DNA from: Nemertoderma westbladi
Taxonomy: Eukaryota > Xenacoelomorpha > Nemertodermatida > Nemertodermatidae
Assembly (NCBI GenBank): GCA_032718475.1
Contig: JAUCBJ010006576.1
Location: forward strand, 26,349-90,348
Length of the DNA: 64,000 nucleotides
Direction of reading: 5' to 3'
Positions 40,254 through 50,056 of this stretch are shown one piece after another (position 1 is the stretch's first letter; each line of letters begins with the position of its first letter). The notes beneath the pieces are model-generated. The model ran no database searches, was not told where the DNA came from, and saw only the letters and a list, made by a program, of their open reading frames with translations. Made by a program: the position numbers and the translations under genes.

Positions 40254-43200
40254 CTATTTACTAATATTGGGTGGAGATTTGTAGTCTCCCGTCTCGTTTC
40301 TAGTCTCCTCAAGGAGTACGAGACGTTGTACAGGTCTGTCTATGGTACGACCGTCGATAGTCCGTACAGTAACTGTCCTCACTACACCAGATGTAGGGTG
40401 CGTGGTCAAAATGACTCCAGTCAGCCAAAACCGTCTTTTCAGATTAGCTTCAGCCAATAAAACATGGTCACCACGTCATAAACATCGGGTATTTAGATAC
40501 CAGGAAGTTCTGGTTGAAATTGAGGGCAAATAATATTTCTGCCATATTTCCCAGAATTTATTTGCAAGTAATTGAGTGATTTTCCAAGCCTTGTTGCCGT
40601 ATCCGTCACTATCAACGGGTACCGAAATGGGCAACAATGTCGTCGGCGCCTGCATAAGCAGGTGCGCTGGTGTCAAGGCAAACTGTACGTCGTTATTGTC
40701 TGGGATCAAAGCGATCGGTCTGGTATTTAAGATTGCTTCGATTTCTATTAGTAACGTCGTCAGTTGGTCGTCTGTCAAGATGTGTTGCGTCGGTACGACT
40801 TTAGCCATAGCTGTCTTTATTGAGCCAATCAGCCTTTCCCAAACGCCGCCTCTCCACGGACTGTCTGGAGTGTTGAAAAACCAAACAATACGGTGAGGAC
40901 GTAGTTCCTCGGAAATCTGGTTTTGGTCCAATTTTCTCAAAGCTCTGGTTATCTCGTTCCGTGCACCCACAAAGTTTGTCCCTTGGTCGCAGTATATGGA
41001 TTTGACCAATCCACGTCTAGCGATAAATCGCCGTAAGGCTAGGATAAAGGCATTGGTGGTCAAGTCTGTCACTCGCTCTATATGGACAGCTCTGCTGGCC
41101 ATGCAAGTGAAGATCAATCCCCAACGTTTTACCTGTACCCTTCCGCGTTTCGCGATTATGGGTCCAAAACAGTCTATCCCTGTTTCAGTGAAAGGGGGTC
41201 TAAACGCCTGTAATCTAGCTAGTGGTAGTTCACTCATTTCTTGGTGTCCTATCCTCGCGTGCACCTTCTTACAAATAATACAGTTCCGTGTTACCGAACT
41301 CAGTGCCTTACTAGGTCTAATCAGTACAAACCTCGAGCGTAAATGTGATAGACAGTGGTGTCTATCTACGTGTTTGAGTTGTACATGTGCGTCCAGTATC
41401 ATAGCGCGCTGTAACTCATGGTGTTGCGGTATGATGATAGGATACCTAAAGTCAAGTGCAAAGTCGATGTTTTGGAGTCTGGACTTGTGACAAAGTAAGC
41501 CCCGGTAAATAATTGGACTCCAACTCAAAATCGGTGAAGACTTAATCTGTTTACCTTGTTTGATCGCTGTGAACTCTCGTGCGAAATATCGCAATTGATA
41601 ATGTCTAATGATATCAACTTCACAGTGGCCAATTTCCTTTAAGGTAAGTCTTCTAGGAAAGTCGCGTTTGCCTCTGGCATATTGTCTCAATCGTTTGAGC
41701 CATGCTAACTTGCGGCACGCGTCAGTCCATGATCTAGTTAGGTTCACTATCCTGTCAACGTAAGAGTTAGTGACGTCATCGGGTAAGGTGTAGTCGTAGT
41801 GTGGATACTTGTCTGGACTTGGTAGGCCCACGGGCCTTCCGGTAGGTTTGTCTGAGTCCCCAAGTACGTCAATCTCTACGGTCTTACCTTTACCGTCCGC
41901 ACCTAATGTGTCGACTGGCAGTAACGGTTTCAACTCTACAGTGTCAGTGTGTTCCTGTGAGCCTGTAAGCTTCCTAACCTTAGTCACCACTTTACCTGTA
42001 GGTAAGTCAAGTACCTTCTTCGAGCGGAGTGTAATCCCTGTGGCCACACCTCTGTCGTCCAAAGAAGTCGAATTCGGTAAGTCTCTAAAAGTCCGCTCCA
42101 ATGGGTCTTCTAATGGAGTGTCTAGTAGACAGTCTGGTGAAGCGTCTGGTGAACAGTCTGGTGAGACGTCTGGTGAGACATAGCGCGGAACATCCGGCGA
42201 AATGTCTTGTCGTCGGTCCCAAAGTCTGTCTAGCGTAACTTCTGTCAGAAAGTCTGGTTCAAAGTCTGGTGGACAGTCAGTCGAGATGTCTGGTGGAAAG
42301 TCTGGTGAGACGTCCGGTAGACATTCTGTCGAGAGTTCCATCAAACAATCTGGCGAACAATCCGGAGAACAATCTGGTGTATCTTCTGGTGAATAATCTG
42401 GTGAGTAATCTGGTGAACAATCCGGCGAAACGTCTGGTGAAATCTCCCGCGGAACATCCGGCGAAGGATTCGTACAAGCGTCTGGTCGAGTGTCTGGCGA
42501 GACGTCTGGCGTAATGTCAGGTCTAGCGTCCAGGTCATCAGATTTCGTCCGTCCTTTTTTCCTCTTGACCTTGGCGTTGGCTTTCGCTTTAGACTTGACA
42601 ACCTTGTCGAGTTTTATCTCGGCACCCTCTGGTATGGTGTTGGTTGTCGCGTCGAATAACGGTGGCCATTCGTCTGATGGTCGCTGTAGGAAATCGGGTC
42701 CTCTAAACCAAAAGGATTTATTGTCCGGTTTACAAAAGTCAAGTGGTTGCATCCCCCGTGATGCGATGTCAGCTGGGTTCAGCTTCCCTGGACAGTGACG
42801 CCAATCTTGTTTGAGCGACCGGTCTAGTATTTCAGCCCGTCTGTTGGCTACGAAAGTCTTGAACTCGAATGTTTCGTTGTTTATGTACCAAAGTACCAAC
42901 GTCGCATCCATCCAATATGTCACCTTCAAGTTAGCCTCCAGCTCGCGTTGAACTAGACTGACAATATCGGTGGATATCGTCCCGGCTTGCAGCTCCCCAC
43001 GAGGTACAGTCATATACTTCAATGGCATTGTTCTAGCCTTTGAAGTAACGAGAGACACATCGTAGCTGTCCGATGTCACTTGTCGTCTAAGGTATAAGGT
43101 AACCCCCAATCCATCCTTGCTAGCGTCACTAAAGCTGTGAAGCTCTAAATCGGCAGGAAAGGTGGTTTGCAAAGGAAAGTATACCCTCGGTATGGTATAG

Positions 43201-44207
43201 TCTTGTAGGAACGTCAGTTGGGCTTCCCAGTCCCTCCATCGCTCAGCTAACTTTTCTGGGATGGGATCGTCCCATTCCAGTCCGGCTTGCCAAATGCTGC
43301 GGAGTATGATCCTGGCATGTAGGATCACTGGACTAATGAAACACAATGGGTCATACAATCGACTCATGGTCGATAAACAAGTTCTCTTAGTGAGAGTTCT
43401 AGTCCGGTCGTTGGACCTTACACGTACCCTAAAATTGTCGGTGTTAGGGTCCCAACTAAGTCCTAATACTTTGGTCGTCGGCAGAGGTTCTAGGTCTAAG
43501 TCCAAGTCACCTCCACTACGATCCATCGGGTCAAATGAGTTCACCAGTTCGGGTTCGTTGGAAGTGAACTTCGTCAGGTGAAATCCGCCCTCAGCGAGAC
43601 AATCCTGGAGTTGGTGTGCTACGGTTGTAGCGCGCTCCAAGGTGTCACAACTCTTGAGGCCGTCATCCACGTAGAAGTCTCGTTCCACGGTCCGAACTAC
43701 TTCTGGGTCAAATTGGTCTCGTCTGTCTAATGCTGTCTGCTTCAATGCGTACATGGTGCAGTTGGGGCTGTCCCTGGCTCCGAATACTCTTACCTGCATT
43801 TGGTAAGTTTCTGGCGGAAGTTGTAAGTTTCCGTCCGGATACCAAAGAAACCTCAAACTGTCCCTGTCCCGCTCCAAAGCCTTAACCTGGTGAAACATGG
43901 CCTCTACGTCACAGGTGAAAGCCACTTTGCGTTGTCTAAAACGCATTAGGACTCCCATCAGGTAATTATTCATATTCGGCCCGTCCATCAGTTCGCTATT
44001 CATAGACATCCCTTGGTAAAGCGCAGCGCAGTCGTTGACTACACGCACCTTGCCAGGTTTGTCCGGGTGTCGAACAAAATGATGTGGCAGGTAATATGTC
44101 TGGTCTGTGGTTACCTCAGGATTTAACATCCTAATGGCGTATCCCTTTTGGAGATACGTCTGAAGTTGTGCATTGTATTGCATATGGGCCGTCTCGTCTC
44201 GCAACAA
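40254..44207 (-). CDS. Giant element pol: reverse transcriptase, RNase H, integrase, DUF5641
   Basis: BEL/Pao pol. Residues from 44207: reverse transcriptase with VKVRVVNDCAALY-like opening, CDVEAMFHQVKALERDRDSL and the catalytic YVDD (about 175); RNase H-like HSFSDASKDGLG (about 365); a low-complexity linker of repeated SPD units (about 560-700); integrase zinc-binding ending CIICKK; and integrase core with IDCFGP, CDQGTNF and WRGGVWERL. A TGA at 40476-40478 interrupts the DUF5641 end; the same frame then runs to TAG at 40254-40256. The start at 44207 is only where the frame opens: the protein is continuous with 44216-45967 in homologues, and a frameshift near 44216-44235 separates them here. 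One hairpin repeat is translated as GRPVGLP. Confidence 0.9.
41821..41840 (-). repeat. 20-bp hairpin repeat, copy 6, compensatory variant (GRPVGLP)
   Basis: GGTAGGCCCACGGGCCTTCC: relative to the consensus the innermost T-A pair is replaced by C-G and the loop is CACG, so the stem is kept while the translated peptide changes from GRLASLP to GRPVGLP. Confidence 0.8.
42110..42530 (-). repeat. Degenerate 12-bp repeat encoding SPD-type linker in pol
   Basis: Repeats of TC(T/C)GG(T/C)GA(A/G) and relatives encode a long Asp/Pro/Ser-rich stretch (units such as DVSPD, DCSPD, DYSPD) between RNase H and integrase. No such linker exists in element 1. It is probably disordered and expanded by replication slippage. 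Confidence 0.85.
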
Positions 44208-44215
44208 TCGCTGCC

Positions 44216-45967
44216 TTATTGATTTGAGTCGTAATTGTTAACAAGCTTAGGATGTCCATCGCGCCACAACATACCAACCTCATAGTGGCCATTCGCGGTC
44301 TGGCGAATGGTATCTCTCATAATATTTAATGACCGTTTTTCCTGTTCTGACATAGCGGTCTCGTAATTACCGGGTTCTGCTGAGTCCTGTTCCAACCATT
44401 GTATGGTCCGTTCAGTCAGCAGTCGGTCAAGCGCTGCTTGCACTGCGCCATGGTCCTCGTCCACGTCTTCGTCCGCTGCGGTGGCTAGTGTCAATGTGTC
44501 TGGTAGGCTCGCAAGCCTTCCGGTGTCACTAGTCGGCGTCGAATTGTCGTGCGGCGGTTTGACAACTTCTTGATCTATCGGTAGGCTCGCAAGCCTTCCA
44601 AGATCAACGACCGGTGTCGAAGCCTGGTGGGTGGGGTCAATGACCTTCGGATTTTTCGGTAGGCTCGCAAGCCTTCCAAAATCCTCGTTCATCGAGTCAT
44701 CCACGGCAACAACCCTCAGGTCTTCGGTAGTCAATACAACCTGGTCTACTGCAAGTAGTTGTAAGTCAGAGGTCCGTATGGTCGTGTCCAGATCGGTTAC
44801 ATCAGTATCGGTGGCGTCTGCGTTAGTGACGCAAGTCTGTCGTAGTGCCGTCCGTACAATTGGACCACAGGAGTGTGAAGGAGAATAATCTATCGTGTTA
44901 GTCAATAAACTACACGTACTCAAAACGTCGTCCTCCTGGTCACTTACCTCTAGTGAACGTATTGGTGCTCTAGTATACCAACCTATGGGAGTTCTACATG
45001 CGTAGGGGTTGCCCGCTGTAATAACAGATGGGCGTGTCTCCCATACCTGATGTAAGTTAAACTGGTCTGTCCCGATTAACATCGCAATGGAACGATAATT
45101 AACAGGACATTCCGGTATTCCAAGGTGTCGGAAATACTTACGATCTTCCGGTGATTGCTCTGGCACAGGGCCGAGCAAGTTACTAAAGTCCTTCGTAGCT
45201 GCAAAGGTCAAATTTCTTACCGGAAGTAATGAGCGCTCCTCCTTGCTGTGTTCCGCTTTGGAAAGAAGAGTGTCTAAAGTTAGTTTTACTCTTGTCACAG
45301 GGATCGCTCTCTTACCATGCATGCTGCTTACAGTATACTGAGCAGTCTTACCTTGACTCATGTCCGTAACTACGTCGGCTACTTGTTCGTCGACATAGCT
45401 ATGCGATGACGCAGAGTCTAAGATGGCGTATATACGCTTGCTCCCTCGGGTTCCGGTAATCTTTATAGGAATCACGCTAAACCCTTTCAATTGGTTCTGT
45501 GTGAGGAGCGTTATCGATGGCTGTTCCTCACCTGCATGCACGTAGAAAGTGTCGTCTTCCTCCTCGTCCTCGTACGATGATCCTGACTGATCCATACAGT
45601 AGGTATAAAAGGTACGGATCTCGCGCGGCGCACGCTCCTTATAAAGCGCGTCGCATCTAGCTGCTTTATCTGGATGCTCTCGTCGAAAGCGTCTGGTCGG
45701 AGTATGACTGGTTGTGTGAAGCAACGCGTCATGGTTACGTCCACACAGAGAACATGTATCGTCGCTCGGGCAATCCTTCCGGATGTGTCCTGGCTTCATA
45801 CATCTCCAACAGGAATCTAGAGATCGGATTTGGAGTCTCCTCTCCTCGATCCCTAACTCTTTAAAAGCGCGACATCTACGTAGTTTATGTCCGCTATGGT
45901 TTCTGCCGTTCCGCTCGCAGTATGAGCATCCCACAAAGTCCGCCGGCAACTGTTGTCGTGGCTGCAT
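44216..45967 (-). CDS. Giant element zinc knuckles and aspartic protease region
   Basis: The frame is continuous with the gag piece at 46112-46846 apart from one TGA, so the Met at 45967 is not a real start. It opens with zinc knuckles (CWRCMKPGHIRKDC, then CSLCGRNHDALLH), preceded by a CSYCERNGRNHSGHKLRRC cluster. The retropepsin-like protease shows AILDSASSHSYVD near residue 190; DSA replaces the usual DSG, which could reduce activity. The C-terminal third carries three 26-codon-spaced copies of the hairpin repeat, read as GRLASLP, between acidic linkers. It ends at TAA (44216-44218) owing to a frameshift that separates it from pol. Confidence 0.88.
   Translation of the reverse strand: MQPRQQLPADFVGCSYCERNGRNHSGHKLRRCRAFKELGIEERRLQIRSLDSCWRCMKPGHIRKDCPSDDTCSLCGRNHDALLHTTSHTPTRRFRREHPDKAARCDALYKERAPREIRTFYTYCMDQSGSSYEDEEEDDTFYVHAGEEQPSITLLTQNQLKGFSVIPIKITGTRGSKRIYAILDSASSHSYVDEQVADVVTDMSQGKTAQYTVSSMHGKRAIPVTRVKLTLDTLLSKAEHSKEERSLLPVRNLTFAATKDFSNLLGPVPEQSPEDRKYFRHLGIPECPVNYRSIAMLIGTDQFNLHQVWETRPSVITAGNPYACRTPIGWYTRAPIRSLEVSDQEDDVLSTCSLLTNTIDYSPSHSCGPIVRTALRQTCVTNADATDTDVTDLDTTIRTSDLQLLAVDQVVLTTEDLRVVAVDDSMNEDFGRLASLPKNPKVIDPTHQASTPVVDLGRLASLPIDQEVVKPPHDNSTPTSDTGRLASLPDTLTLATAADEDVDEDHGAVQAALDRLLTERTIQWLEQDSAEPGNYETAMSEQEKRSLNIMRDTIRQTANGHYEVGMLWRDGHPKLVNNYDSNQ
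44502..44521 (-). repeat. 20-bp hairpin repeat, copy 7 (GRLASLP)
   Basis: Exact copy in the protease-pol linker; the first of three copies spaced exactly 78 bp apart. Confidence 0.9.
44580..44599 (-). repeat. 20-bp hairpin repeat, copy 8 (GRLASLP)
   Basis: Exact copy, 78 bp from its neighbours on either side; part of a degenerate 26-residue tandem repeat. Confidence 0.9.
44658..44677 (-). repeat. 20-bp hairpin repeat, copy 9 (GRLASLP)
   Basis: Exact copy; the outermost of the 78-bp-spaced triplet in the protease-pol linker. Confidence 0.9.
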
Positions 45968-46111
45968 GGTGCCGATAGGCGTCAGAACTTTAGAAGTCTC
46001 AGTAGGGGTGGCGTAAGTAACGGCTTTCGCGTTCGTCGGAAATGGTTTAGTCCGATTCGGCGCAGAAACAGTTATCCCTTCAGCCGCGATATGGTGATCG
46101 GTATAGTTCGA

Positions 46112-46846
46112 TCAAGTCTCGATCACGGCCTCCCGTGAAATAAGTTGATAGACATCGGTGAGTTTTAATAACCCTCCGGCCTCTTCGCGCTGGTACTCGA
46201 TGCGTCGCCATTCTCGTCGTAGTCGATGATGAAGTCGACCGATTATTCGAATGAGAACCGTCGGTGCGTTAGCGTACTCGAGTTGTCCAATGGACCGTAA
46301 AGTCCCTATAGCGTTCTTTATTTCGTCCGCGAGTCGTAAAAGGTCGATCGGTCTCGAAATGTTGCCTCCTCTGCAGAGGTCTTCAATAATGGATTTAGCC
46401 ATGGCGACATTACCGCCGTAAATCGAATACAAACGGTCGTACGCCAATTCAAAGGCATCGGGAACACCAATAAAGGTTTCCGCTAATCGTTTCGGCTCAC
46501 CAGACAGAACTTGGAGCAAGTAATTAAACTTCTCCGTCGAGGTGAAAGCACACTTAGCGATCTGGGACTCTACGTAGTCTACCAGTGTGCGCCAGTGTTT
46601 CGCGTTGCCAGAGAACTTCGGCGGTTGCTGTGCCGGTAATCCGTGTCTAGCCGCGAATTTCGCAATCTCGCTAACTAAGTCCAACTGTCCACGTCCCTGT
46701 TCGGCGGCGTCGTCCAGTCGCTCCCTTCCGCGCGTTGTTCGTCGGTAGGAATTATTAACGGGATCATCTTCTCGATGTGTCGGAGTCCGTCTAGTCTCCT
46801 GTTCTCTCCTCGGTGGTCGATGTTGTCTAGGTTGTTCCAACTCCAC
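46112..46846 (-). CDS. Giant element gag, DUF1759 part
   Basis: BEL gag core with PPKFSGNAKHWRTLVDYVES, FNYLLQVLSGEPKRLAETFIG and YDRLYSIYGG, corresponding to the DUF1759 region of element 1. It is in the same frame as the upstream coiled-coil gag (46859-49114) and the downstream knuckle/protease piece (44216-45967), separated from each by a single TGA (46859-46861 and 46112-46114). In element 1 this whole region is one uninterrupted ORF. Confidence 0.9.
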   Translation of the reverse strand: MELEQPRQHRPPRREQETRRTPTHREDDPVNNSYRRTTRGRERLDDAAEQGRGQLDLVSEIAKFAARHGLPAQQPPKFSGNAKHWRTLVDYVESQIAKCAFTSTEKFNYLLQVLSGEPKRLAETFIGVPDAFELAYDRLYSIYGGNVAMAKSIIEDLCRGGNISRPIDLLRLADEIKNAIGTLRSIGQLEYANAPTVLIRIIGRLHHRLRREWRRIEYQREEAGGLLKLTDVYQLISREAVIET

Positions 46847-46858
46847 GCTGGTTCGTGA

Positions 46859-49114
46859 TCATCGATCCGACGGTTGCGCTTCGAGTCGTTCTTCGAGTTG
46901 AGCTATTCTGTCCGTCATCTCGGTGAACTGTTTGGCGCTGATCGTTTCCGCTGGTTTCAACGTGGGTTTCTGTTGGGGTGTTTCTCGTGGAGGATTGTCG
47001 ATATAGGGGTTCGTCGATCGTTCCTCCCGTTTATAATCTTCCGCCGCTCCAGTACGGAATATTTCCCGTTCCGTCGACTCCGAGTCACTGGATGAATCGC
47101 TGTCGTCCGGATAAGGTGGTTGGCGGGTTCGTGTCCGGCGTATTATTCTTGGTCTCGTCCGTTGTGGTCCGGAATCTACGGCTCTCCGTTGTTCGGTAGG
47201 CTCGCAAGCCTTCCACGAAGTCGTAGGTCTCGCTATACGTTGTCCGATCCCGTGGGTACTACCCACATCCATCCTCCTCCGTAGTTCGGTAGGCTCGCAA
47301 GCCTTCCACGAAGTCGTAGGTTGCGTCGAACATTGTGTCAATGGTCGAGTGAAATAGTCGGGTTTCGTAGTCGATCTGTAAATAACTGGATTTGCACAGC
47401 ACGTCACAGGTTTAACTTGTAATGGTTTACTCACCTGTTTAATGGTCATAAACGCAGGTTCCTCTCTTCCTACAAGTAGACTACGACTTACTGTAGGTGG
47501 ACTAGTTATGTTACCTGCTAAAATTGGCGATGAAGTCGCCCTAGGTTGCGGTAATTCCGTCACAACAAACCTGTTGCCTTGCGTCGAACGCACAGGCGTT
47601 ATTTCCTTAGGTTTCGTAACAAAGACCGGTTTTATCGGAGTCGTGGGTTTGAGCATAGGAATAACTTGGGGAAAACGTTTACAGTAATCCTCGACGAACT
47701 CCTCTCCTCGATCTATCGCTCCCACGCTTCCTTCCTCGATCCGCTTCTGTATTCCGCGATATCGAGCTTCCATACGATCCAGGGCAGACAAGTCGTGTCC
47801 AGTTCGCGATCTTATAGATCTATCTCTCGCGTCGAGTTCGAGGTCCGCTTGCGCGTTCGCTGTCTCGCGCGATCTACGATTCAATTCGAACTGTAGTTGC
47901 ATCTCCCTTTCGCGTCGATCTGCATCCTGTTGTTGTGCCGCTAATTCCGCTTCCTGTATAGCTAATCGAGCGTTTATTTGCCGCGCCTCCAACTTGGCAC
48001 GAGCGTCGGATGCTGCCTTTTTCTGTGCTAACTCGTCAGCTGCCGCCTGTCGTGCTAACACGTCAGCTGCCGCCTGTCGTGCTAACTCGTCGGCTGCCGC
48101 TTCTCGCGCTAAGTCCTCCTCCAGTCTGCGCATTTCTGATGCTTCGAATTCGGCTTGCGCCTTGAGTTGTGCAATTCTTGCCTCGTCCTCTCTATGTTGT
48201 TTCTCTCCTTCGATGGTGATCTGTGCCATCTGGTGTCGCGCTTCTTCCTCGGTGACTTGTTGTCGGCGTGCAACCTCCTGTTGTTGTCGAGTAATTCCAG
48301 ACGCTGTTCTACTAACGTTGCCAACGTCGCTCCGTACGCTAACGAACGATCTATCCAGTGGTGGATGTTGGTAGGCTCGCGAGCCTTCCGTAGTGAGAAC
48401 TTCCGTCGTCCCTCGCGGTTCGACTTCCGGTTCGTCGATCGGTACGCCGCATCTACGAAGAAAATTGGTCAGCGTTTCCAACCTTCCGTCCAGGCAGTAG
48501 AGTTCTTCTTCCTCTTCGGGTTGTAACAACGCGTCCGAAACTGACTCACCTAGCAGTTGGTCGAACTGCTCCTGTTGAGCCAAGCTTATTACCGACTTAA
48601 ACTGGATAATGCTTTCTCTCGCACTTACCAATTTATCTACTATCTTTACCTGAGTAAAGTTGTCGCCACGCAACTCTGCAAGTTCGTGCAAACCTTTAAG
48701 TTTATCTACGGAGGCATGTACCCTACTTTCTATCCTTACCTGTAAGGTGTAGAACTCGTATCTCGACATAGGGGCGGTTAACTCGCGTAAAACGCGAAAA
48801 CCTTCTCCGAGGTTCCGAGTAATCTGGGCCATGTGTCCTCCTATACTCCTAATAACGTTCTCCTGGCTTCCAGTCGAACTTACCATGTCCGGTTCCCGCG
48901 ATCTAGTCTGCGGGACGGTAAGGAAATCTTCGATTCTGCCGTCGCCACGCGTTGCGGCTTCCGGTATTTCCGTTCGGGGTACCGGCGACGCAAGCGGTGT
49001 GACATCGGTGGAATCTCGGGTTCTCCTTCTCGGTTCATCTACTGTCGATCTGTCCGGGTCGCACGAGTCATAGTCGGTAGGTGGGTATCTCGTCGAATGG
49101 GGTGTGTCACTCAT
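46859..49114 (-). CDS. Giant element gag, N-terminal coiled-coil part (751 codons)
   Basis: Starts MSDTPH, matching the MSDTQQ start of element 1 gag, which supports this ATG. The central part (about residues 300-430) is a long coiled coil rich in Ala, Glu, Gln and Arg, including a 10-residue tandem repeat (ADELARQAA) encoded by 30-bp repeats at 48020-48110. Three copies of the 20-bp hairpin repeat are translated, two as WKACEPT in a 31-residue tandem duplication and one as EGSRAYQ. It ends at TGA (46859-46861), after which the frame stays open into the DUF1759 part. No membrane segment is seen. Confidence 0.85.
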   Translation of the reverse strand: MSDTPHSTRYPPTDYDSCDPDRSTVDEPRRRTRDSTDVTPLASPVPRTEIPEAATRGDGRIEDFLTVPQTRSREPDMVSSTGSQENVIRSIGGHMAQITRNLGEGFRVLRELTAPMSRYEFYTLQVRIESRVHASVDKLKGLHELAELRGDNFTQVKIVDKLVSARESIIQFKSVISLAQQEQFDQLLGESVSDALLQPEEEEELYCLDGRLETLTNFLRRCGVPIDEPEVEPRGTTEVLTTEGSRAYQHPPLDRSFVSVRSDVGNVSRTASGITRQQQEVARRQQVTEEEARHQMAQITIEGEKQHREDEARIAQLKAQAEFEASEMRRLEEDLAREAAADELARQAAADVLARQAAADELAQKKAASDARAKLEARQINARLAIQEAELAAQQQDADRREREMQLQFELNRRSRETANAQADLELDARDRSIRSRTGHDLSALDRMEARYRGIQKRIEEGSVGAIDRGEEFVEDYCKRFPQVIPMLKPTTPIKPVFVTKPKEITPVRSTQGNRFVVTELPQPRATSSPILAGNITSPPTVSRSLLVGREEPAFMTIKQVSKPLQVKPVTCCANPVIYRSTTKPDYFTRPLTQCSTQPTTSWKACEPTELRRRMDVGSTHGIGQRIARPTTSWKACEPTEQRRAVDSGPQRTRPRIIRRTRTRQPPYPDDSDSSSDSESTEREIFRTGAAEDYKREERSTNPYIDNPPRETPQQKPTLKPAETISAKQFTEMTDRIAQLEERLEAQPSDR
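47195..47214 (-). repeat. 20-bp hairpin repeat, copy 10 (WKACEPT)
   Basis: Exact copy inside the gag ORF, read in frame 2 of the repeat; 93 bp from copy 11 as part of a tandem duplication. Confidence 0.9.
47288..47307 (-). repeat. 20-bp hairpin repeat, copy 11 (WKACEPT)
   Basis: Exact copy inside the gag ORF; the surrounding 93-bp unit is duplicated with divergence outside the repeat. Confidence 0.9.
48370..48389 (-). repeat. 20-bp hairpin repeat, copy 12 (EGSRAYQ)
   Basis: Variant with loop CGCG inside gag, read in the third frame of the repeat. Confidence 0.9.
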
Positions 49115-50056
49115 GTCTTATTATATACGTCAAGTACGGGTAATAAAATGTCAAAGTGTCTGAATGTTGAAGTGTCAAACTTACCTTGGTATATATAGTA
49201 CATATATACCCTAACCGGTACAAATAAATCAACAAGTCAGAATGTCGAAATGTACAAATGTCAAACTTACCTTGATATATATATATATCATATATATACC
49301 CTAACCGGTACAAATAAACTAACAAGGTATATAATAAAATAAGTAGTAATCTAGCCTACCGGCTAAATTTGTACGAATAAATGAGATAACGGTATACGTT
49401 AACAAAATGTAGATCAACAAGTATAAACAATAGGCCAAACAGCAACGTCTAACGGGAAAATAAGTACCAACAACACTACTAATAGACAGTGAAACCCACA
49501 AATTTTGAGTACTACTGTGCTTTCTTAAGTTTGAACGACGCGAGTCGTAAAACTTACGTTCCTTTGATCTTCCAGTCGTACAAATTCCCAAATACAAACC
49601 GGACGTGGGTCTTTCCGTTTTTCTGCGGCGCGGACGAATTTATTGTCTCCCAAACTTTGCGAAAAGCGGTCTAATCCTCGAAGCGGTCCAGAAATGAGTC
49701 CTTGAGTCCTGAAAAGGTCGAAGGTGAGAGTTTTACTTCTACGCTTACGAAAAATCTTCCTAGGTACCGATACAAATTGGTCTTTAAACCCTATGTACCT
49801 TTTCAAGTACCGAAAAGTAACACCGCACACACACGGCGTAAAACAAAGTGCTACAAACTAACTGTTAGCTAGTCAAATATTAAATACGAAAGTACTAGCT
49901 ACCCTAAAAGCCTACTGAAGCAGGGGATGTTCTAAATTACTAAATTTACTAACCTTAATTTTTAAATACCTCCTACTTACAATAGCTAGCAGATCTAAAC
50001 TATACTATACGCTACGGTGGAAATACTATATACTAATTTATATAAATACTTCCTAC
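49115..50056 (-). other. 5' leader of the giant element with ~110-bp tandem repeat
   Basis: Noncoding region between the 5' LTR and the gag start. Two imperfect units (about 49150-49325) each contain GTCAAACTTACCTT, a TATA-rich run and CCCTAACCGGTACAAATAAA. No TGG-type primer binding site abuts the LTR. A 101-codon ORF at 49525-49830 on the minus strand has no recognisable features and I do not call it a gene. Confidence 0.6.

Noticed and set aside
40476-46861. Alternative genetic code with TGA as sense
   Set aside because: Element 1 ends its intact ORF in TGA, and the TGA codons match CGA in related copies where comparison is possible, so CpG deamination is simpler.
49525-49830. 101-codon ORF upstream of the giant element's gag
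   Set aside because: Lies in the leader, with no recognisable domain and no homologue in the other elements here.
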